From positions 124,001-188,000 of the forward strand of contig NZ_QGTQ01000009.1 of the NCBI RefSeq assembly GCF_003182255.1: 64,000 nt of DNA, read 5' to 3'. The DNA comes from Paenibacillus cellulosilyticus. GTDB taxonomy: Bacteria; Bacillota; Bacilli; Paenibacillales; Paenibacillaceae. The position numbers were made by a program, and so were the translations under genes. Numbering within the stretch: position 1 is the stretch's first letter; each line of letters begins with the position of its first letter. Of this stretch, positions 59,299 through 64,000 are shown one piece after another. The notes beneath the pieces were generated by a model. The model saw only the letters and a list, made by a program, of their open reading frames with translations. It did not search any database and was not told the origin of the DNA.

Positions 59299-60276
59299 CT
59301 AGAATAAACCCGATTTCGTAATTTTCTTGGATAGTGTATTTGCTCCGAACAGCAGCAGGAGCGCGAATACGGATTTCATTAGACCAATCGCCGTTGCAGA
59401 TGAGAACTGGAAGTTCAACAGACCAGTTTGGTACACATACGTATCGATGACCTGGCTTGCAGGAAGGTTTAGCGAGTTTTGCAGCACATAGATCTGCGTG
59501 AAGTTGTTGTTCAGCATGCCGCTCACGGCGAATATAATCAACACCATTAACGTCGGCAGTATCCCCGGAATCGTAATGTGAAGCATTCGCTTAAAGCGCC
59601 CCGCTCCATCGATCGAAGCTGCTTCATGCAAGCTTTGGTCAACACCAGCCATTGCAGCCAAGTAGAGAATCGCGCCCCAACCGATATCTTTAAGCAAGCC
59701 CGTTCCGATCGCTACTCCCCAGAAATAGCTGGGATCCGCAAGGAATTGCAGCGGCGAGTCGATGAGATGCAGCCGCCCAAGCATATAGTTAACGATCCCG
59801 TCGGAGTTCAGCAGCGTAATGAATAGTCCGCCGAAGATTACCCACGACAGAAAGTGCGGCAAATACGTAATCGTCTGGACGACAGACTTAAACTTGGTAC
59901 TCCGAATCTCATTAAGCAGCAGCGCAAACAGCAACGTACAGGGAATGCTAACGGCCGCACCAAGGAGGTTGATGCCAAGTGTATTACGAATCATCGGCCA
60001 AAATTGAAAGTTCTCAAATACGCGCTTAAAGTGAGTGAAGTTGTTCCAATCGGATGTAAAAATCCCTTTGACCCCCATCACGGGATCATAGTTCTTGAAA
60101 GCCATAATCAATCCAAATAACGGCGTAAAATCAAACAAAAATATGAACAAAACTGCTGGTAGCAGCATCGTTTTCAATTCCAGTTGGGTTCGAAAATCGT
60201 ACCCAAGCTTAAAGGACTTTAGCTTCCGGGGAGCTTTCCGTTTCTCTACAATCAACTCTTTCTCGGTCATCGCCAT
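59299..60276 (-). CDS. Sugar ABC transporter permease, LplB-type (cluster 2)
   Basis: The 325-residue protein has a basic N-terminus and six membrane segments. The EAA loop reads SLHEAASIDGAGRFKRMLHITIPGILPTLMVLI. The ATG at 60276 follows GGAGGGGG; an earlier in-frame start lies before this site. It is 12 bp from the next gene. Confidence 0.92.
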   Translation of the reverse strand: MAMTEKELIVEKRKAPRKLKSFKLGYDFRTQLELKTMLLPAVLFIFLFDFTPLFGLIMAFKNYDPVMGVKGIFTSDWNNFTHFKRVFENFQFWPMIRNTLGINLLGAAVSIPCTLLFALLLNEIRSTKFKSVVQTITYLPHFLSWVIFGGLFITLLNSDGIVNYMLGRLHLIDSPLQFLADPSYFWGVAIGTGLLKDIGWGAILYLAAMAGVDQSLHEAASIDGAGRFKRMLHITIPGILPTLMVLIIFAVSGMLNNNFTQIYVLQNSLNLPASQVIDTYVYQTGLLNFQFSSATAIGLMKSVFALLLLFGANTLSKKITKSGLF

Positions 60277-60353
60277 GCGGGCCCCCTCCATTCCAGCGAA
60301 CAGCAGCAGGCTGTCATGCCTGCCGCTCTCCGCTCCTCGTCTGTCGCTTAGAC

Positions 60354-62054
60354 TTAGGAATTAATCCCTTTCACTTCAATCCCGTATTCCTTGCTCTTCT
60401 CTTGCACGTACTTATTACGCTCTGCATCAAGCTTCTCGAGACCAAGCTTCTTGAGCTGCGCAATCATTTCTTCATACAACGAGTTAAATTCGTCGTCGCT
60501 TTTTGCCATAATCATTTTGGCGATTTGTGCTTCCTTGTACGTTTTAACCTGTGTCTCGATGTTCGCGTTGTCGCTATCTGCAGCGAAATAGTCCGCAGGC
60601 AGGTTCAGCGCATCATTGGTGTATATTTGAGTTGCAGAATCCTTGCCATAAGCAGACTGTGCCTGTACCGCAATAACCGAGGCTTTATCCGTTTCCATCG
60701 TAGGAGGCTGCTGAATGGAATAAGAGAACGTTGTGTGATGAAACGGCCAGAATGCACTAAGTCCGGTGTTCATATAATCCGTTGCGTTCTTGAGTCCTTC
60801 TTCTGTTTTGACAAGCAAGCCTTTATCGTCAAAGTTGTAATCTTTACCCTCGAATCCATAGATATGGAGCAGCATGCCTTCTTTGCTCGTCATGAAGCTG
60901 ATCCATTTCGCAAGCTTCTCTGGGTACTTCGTATCTTTGGAGATGAGCGTTTTCATCCAGCCTCCGCCTGCCCGCTTCGATTTCTCTAGCGTAGGTGTCT
61001 TGCCGCTGTCGGACAGAATCGGTCCGGAAGAAGTCCAGTAATCATTCAGGTTAAATGATGTATCCGCCGTGTTGCCGATGAAGGTAAATACGCGGCCTGA
61101 AGCGATATCCGCTTTGACTGCTGCATTATCGACTGTCATTTGACCCGGTTCGAAATATCCGCCCTTCATCGATTTGTACAAGAAACCGATTGCGTCTTTC
61201 GTCTCCGGCGCGAGCAGCAAGTCGCGATAGCTGCCGTTCTTGTCCACTTTCATGGCACCGAAGGTAGCTTGCAGGAAGGAGAGCGTAGTGTTCTGATACC
61301 CTTTGCCATCCACCAATAGAGGAATGACCGCTGCACCATTGACCTTCACTGCTTTAGCCTTTTCATAGGCGTTCAGCAGCCCTTGCTCGGTTTTGATGTC
61401 ATCCAAGGTCATACCTATTTCCTTCAAAATATTCGTGTTAACGAGCATCCCACCATTGGAAGCATAGTCGACGGTATCGATATAAAACTGCCCGGACGGC
61501 GGATAAACCTTACGTGCATCTTCGGAGTTAATGTGGCTCGGATAAGCATAAAACCCGCCATCGCGCTCTTCGATGACCGCTTTGACATCGGCAGGGAAAT
61601 CTTTCAGGATGTGAGAGTCTGGATCATACTTCTTCAGAAACTCTTCGAGATCCCAAACCTTGCCCGACTGGATCAACTTCTTGACCATGACGTCGTTCGT
61701 AATCGTCAGCACGTCTGGAAACTCCTTGTTGGACAACAGCATCAGGTTCAGTTTCGTATCTCCGTCCTGCGCCGGAATATTGAATTCGAACGTCAACCCC
61801 GTCTTGGCAGTAATAGCCCCTTCCACCGAATTCGGATCCGTGTTCCACTTCGCCGGCGGATTCCAGAAGTCGACCGATGAGAACCACACCGCTTTGTCCG
61901 GTTGTCCGGAACCACTTGCTGTGGAATCCGCGGTCGTTGAAGGGGTCGTCGAGTCGGAAGCGTTTTCATCACTACTGCCAGAACCGCCGCAAGCGGTCAA
62001 TGCCATCGACAAAGCCAACGTAACGCCAAGCACGAAACTTCTCTTTCTTTTCAT
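60354..62054 (-). CDS. Sugar-binding lipoprotein of cluster 2
   Basis: The 566-residue lipoprotein has lipobox LTAC near residue 22 and a Ser/Thr-rich linker. A family-1 solute-binding fold starts near residue 55 (KAVWFSSVDFWNPPAKWNT). It is different in sequence from the two paralogs at 25-31 kb, so it probably has another ligand. GAGGAGGG precedes the ATG. It is the first transporter gene of the group, downstream of the response regulator. Confidence 0.92.
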   Translation of the reverse strand: MKRKRSFVLGVTLALSMALTACGGSGSSDENASDSTTPSTTADSTASGSGQPDKAVWFSSVDFWNPPAKWNTDPNSVEGAITAKTGLTFEFNIPAQDGDTKLNLMLLSNKEFPDVLTITNDVMVKKLIQSGKVWDLEEFLKKYDPDSHILKDFPADVKAVIEERDGGFYAYPSHINSEDARKVYPPSGQFYIDTVDYASNGGMLVNTNILKEIGMTLDDIKTEQGLLNAYEKAKAVKVNGAAVIPLLVDGKGYQNTTLSFLQATFGAMKVDKNGSYRDLLLAPETKDAIGFLYKSMKGGYFEPGQMTVDNAAVKADIASGRVFTFIGNTADTSFNLNDYWTSSGPILSDSGKTPTLEKSKRAGGGWMKTLISKDTKYPEKLAKWISFMTSKEGMLLHIYGFEGKDYNFDDKGLLVKTEEGLKNATDYMNTGLSAFWPFHHTTFSYSIQQPPTMETDKASVIAVQAQSAYGKDSATQIYTNDALNLPADYFAADSDNANIETQVKTYKEAQIAKMIMAKSDDEFNSLYEEMIAQLKKLGLEKLDAERNKYVQEKSKEYGIEVKGINS

Positions 62055-62102
62055 CTCTTTAACCCTCCTCGAATGAGTGCCTGCTGCTCCTTACCCTTCA
62101 AA

Positions 62103-62117
62103 TTGTAAACGCTCTAT
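62103..62117 (-). promoter_or_regulatory. Possible catabolite-response (cre-like) site
   Basis: TTGTAAACGCTCTAT fits the left half and centre of the cre consensus (TGNAANCGNT) but is weak in the right half. It lies 49 bp before the binding-protein gene. Confidence 0.3.
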
Positions 62118-62186
62118 CGATTCGGCCATATGGCTCCAGTTTGTTGTTTTAGTGTTCTGTTCACGGAAATAAAGTCGTACACGCAT

Positions 62187-63638
62187 CTACAATTTCCGGT
62201 ACTTGCTCGGCGTGATGCCGTAATGCTTCTTGAACAGCTTGTTGAAATGAAAGTAATCCTTATACCCGATTCGCTGCACGATTTCTTGGATAGACAGACT
62301 AGAATCAGAGAGCAGGCTGCGGGCCAAATTCAATCGCTTGTCCGCGATATAGTCCGTGTACGTACTGCCCGTCTCTCGCTTAATGAGCGAGCTTACATAA
62401 CCAAGGCTAATCCGGAATTGGCGTGCGATATCGCTTAGTAGCATGTCCTGCGTGAAGCTCTCGTCAATGTAATCCAAGATTCGTTTCGTTAATCCGCTTG
62501 GAACGCCCGAATCACTATCTGTCACGTTCTCCAATGCATCATGGAGATAAGCGAATAGTTGATCAGTGGTATGGTGAAGACGCGCTAGACTCTCGTAAGT
62601 CAGCGGCTCAAGCACGGCCACTCCCGAGCGCCCGCCGTATTTGTATTGGAGGGCAACGATTTGGTTGTAAATGACCGCCACTTGATCAATGCTGACCTTG
62701 TTCTGTTTGCAGCCTTCTTCGAACTTATTAATATAAGAAGCCAATTGTTCCCGGTTCCGTTCTTTAATCGCAACCTCTAGGTGAAGGATATGTTTGCGAA
62801 GATCGGGAGAAAGCTCCATCGGCTTATACCGAGCAACCCGCTCCTCGCCGTAAAACTGCGTGCTGTACATGGCGATGTCGGCTTCCTGATACAACCGTGA
62901 CAACGGCGTGTCCAAATCACCAAGCCCACTAATGCCAATGCTTTGCGCATCTGCGAGATTGTCTGAAATATAGGTTAGAAAATCAAGCGGATCATTCAAC
63001 TCATCATACATGAGGAGAATCGATTGCTTATTCTGTCCCGTTCGAAACCGAATTTGCTGAAGCTTATCGCGGCCTTTCCTCTCTATTCCTGATCGTGCAT
63101 TCGTAGACTCTGGGAACAAGCAATTCAAGAACCGATAATGAGGGAACTGGGTGGATAATCCTCGATGATCGAGAAACGTACCAACAGTCATTCGATTATC
63201 CGGCTCGAGAAGGTCAAACAAATCATCAAGGAACATGTCCAACTCACGTGAAGCTTGTCCGCTCGACTGAAGATCATTAGCCAGCCTTTGCACGGTCTCT
63301 TCCAGTTTGGTTTTCTCGATCTGTTTCAGCAAATACTCGAATGCCCCATAGCGAATCGCTTGTTGTGCGTATACAAAATCAGCATAGCCGCTCACAAGAA
63401 TGACCTTCGTCGGCAATTGGCTGGTGCAAATTCGCTCCAGCAGCTTAATTCCGTCTAGACCCGGCATGCGGATATCGGAGATGACGAGCTCCGGCCGCTC
63501 CCGTTCGATCAGCTCCCAGGCGCTTGTTCCATTGTGGGCTTCCCCGATGACACGGAAACCGAATGATTCCCAATCGATTAAGTTTGCAATACCAAAAGCG
63601 ATCCAAGGCTCATCATCTACAATAAGTACACGGTACAT
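62187..63638 (-). CDS. YesN-type response regulator with AraC domain (cluster 2)
   Basis: The 483-residue protein has a receiver domain (VLIVDDEPWIAFGIANLI, phospho-Asp in LVISDIRMPGLDG). A linker follows, then a C-terminal AraC double helix-turn-helix (LLSDIARQFRISLGYVSSLIKRETG and IQEIVQRIGYKDYFHFNKLFKKHYGITPSKYR). AAGGAGG precedes the ATG. It probably activates the transporter genes next to it. Confidence 0.93.
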   Translation of the reverse strand: MYRVLIVDDEPWIAFGIANLIDWESFGFRVIGEAHNGTSAWELIERERPELVISDIRMPGLDGIKLLERICTSQLPTKVILVSGYADFVYAQQAIRYGAFEYLLKQIEKTKLEETVQRLANDLQSSGQASRELDMFLDDLFDLLEPDNRMTVGTFLDHRGLSTQFPHYRFLNCLFPESTNARSGIERKGRDKLQQIRFRTGQNKQSILLMYDELNDPLDFLTYISDNLADAQSIGISGLGDLDTPLSRLYQEADIAMYSTQFYGEERVARYKPMELSPDLRKHILHLEVAIKERNREQLASYINKFEEGCKQNKVSIDQVAVIYNQIVALQYKYGGRSGVAVLEPLTYESLARLHHTTDQLFAYLHDALENVTDSDSGVPSGLTKRILDYIDESFTQDMLLSDIARQFRISLGYVSSLIKRETGSTYTDYIADKRLNLARSLLSDSSLSIQEIVQRIGYKDYFHFNKLFKKHYGITPSKYRKL

Positions 63639-63654
63639 ATCGTCGTCCTCCTTA

Positions 63655-64000
63655 TTAGCACGTCATAATTGCTTCGTCATTCATTAGAATGTTCGCTGGA
63701 AAATCCAATGTAATAGTTGTTCCCTCACCAGGGCTGCTCACGATCTCCATGTTTGCTTCCTCACCATAAAACAGCTTCAATCTGCGATAGCTGTTTGCAA
63801 GTCCAATGCCATGGCCAGACAAGCCAGAGCGGTATCCCGCTTCATCCTCATGTCGGAACGAGTCCATCAGCCTGCGTATGTCGGAATCCTGCATCCCGAT
63901 CCCGTTATCGGCAACAATGGCTCTGATGCTGTTGTCGCCCTTTTTACGCAGGATGACGTTCACCTCGCCTTGTTCGACCTTCGGCTCCAACCCATGGAAT
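63655..64000 (-). CDS. YesM-type histidine kinase, C-terminal end (runs off window)
   Basis: The frame is open to the end of the window. The visible 115 residues are the HATPase domain. HGLEP lies just inside the edge, then ADNGIGMQDSDIRRL (N-box/G1) and SGHGIGLANSYRRLKLFYG (G2), ending near residue NDEAIMTC. The stop lies 16 bp before the response-regulator start. The kinase and regulator form a pair like that at 31-34.6 kb. Confidence 0.9.
   Translation of the reverse strand, partial: FHGLEPKVEQGEVNVILRKKGDNSIRAIVADNGIGMQDSDIRRLMDSFRHEDEAGYRSGLSGHGIGLANSYRRLKLFYGEEANMEIVSSPGEGTTITLDFPANILMNDEAIMTC

Overview
The window looks like a chromosome segment of a spore-forming Paenibacillaceae bacterium (Paenibacillus/Cohnella type). 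The reasons are: sporulation genes (ylbJ-like, yunB-like), the Bacillales gene orders ccpN-yqfL and yunA/lytH-lipA-yutD-yunB, AGGAGG-type ribosome binding sites, and two large 'lipoprotein + LplB/LplC permease + YesM/YesN two-component' sugar-uptake clusters typical of that family. No tRNA, rRNA or CRISPR array was recognised.

The most notable feature is a 21.57-kb AT-rich integrative element (about 1586-23162) sitting inside cpaF (tadA), the secretion ATPase gene of a Tad/Flp-type operon. The 3' part of cpaF plus tadB and a TadC-like gene lie at the left edge. The 5' part of cpaF and cpaE/tadZ resume at 23.1-25.2 kb. A large serine recombinase (21280-23121) lies next to the right junction. 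The two element ends carry a 15-bp inverted sequence around a shared CCTG core. Joining them rebuilds a symmetric attP, and precise excision would restore an intact cpaF of about 425 codons. The break falls between the Walker B region and the conserved histidine-box motif, so the Tad system should be off while the element is integrated.

Inside the element are several repressor-type HTH proteins, a small resolvase with symmetric repeats next to it, and a probable defence cluster: a HEPN-like protein, a NACHT NTPase and a membrane-anchored Mrr-type nuclease. There is also a gene frameshifted by a 17-bp tandem duplication, an XRE repressor facing a palindromic operator, and a ParB-like protein with a roughly 120-bp inverted repeat and an unknown protein. 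A final operon encodes an XRE protein, an HslV/proteasome-like Ntn hydrolase and a phage tail-tip fragment, joined by overlapping ATGA junctions. There are no terminase, capsid or conjugation genes, so this is not a complete prophage or ICE.

From 25.4 to 34.6 kb, on the minus strand, lies a YesN/YesM regulatory pair with two paralogous solute-binding lipoproteins and one permease pair. Upstream of it (34.77-35.09 kb) is an array of six related hairpins. From 36.5 to 40.2 kb is a central-carbon block: transaldolase-like fsa, ndk, glpX, yqfL and ccpN. From 40.8 to 43.3 kb a TetR repressor faces an ABC-2 exporter, with two inverted-repeat operators around a good promoter. From 43.6 to 58.3 kb are housekeeping and sporulation genes: an ECF sigma factor, oligoendopeptidase F, a DUF2225 protein, truncated haemoglobin, ylbJ, NAD kinase, a yutD with an arginine/glycine-rich tail, lipA, an M23 peptidase, yunB and a guanylate-kinase-like protein. 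From 58.4 kb to the end is a second sugar ABC transporter cluster with its two-component system, cut by the window edge.

Several dispersed non-coding repeats occur in the chromosomal part: a 160-bp MITE with TA flanks, a GTTCAAAAA-ended family, and a 70-bp repeat present twice.
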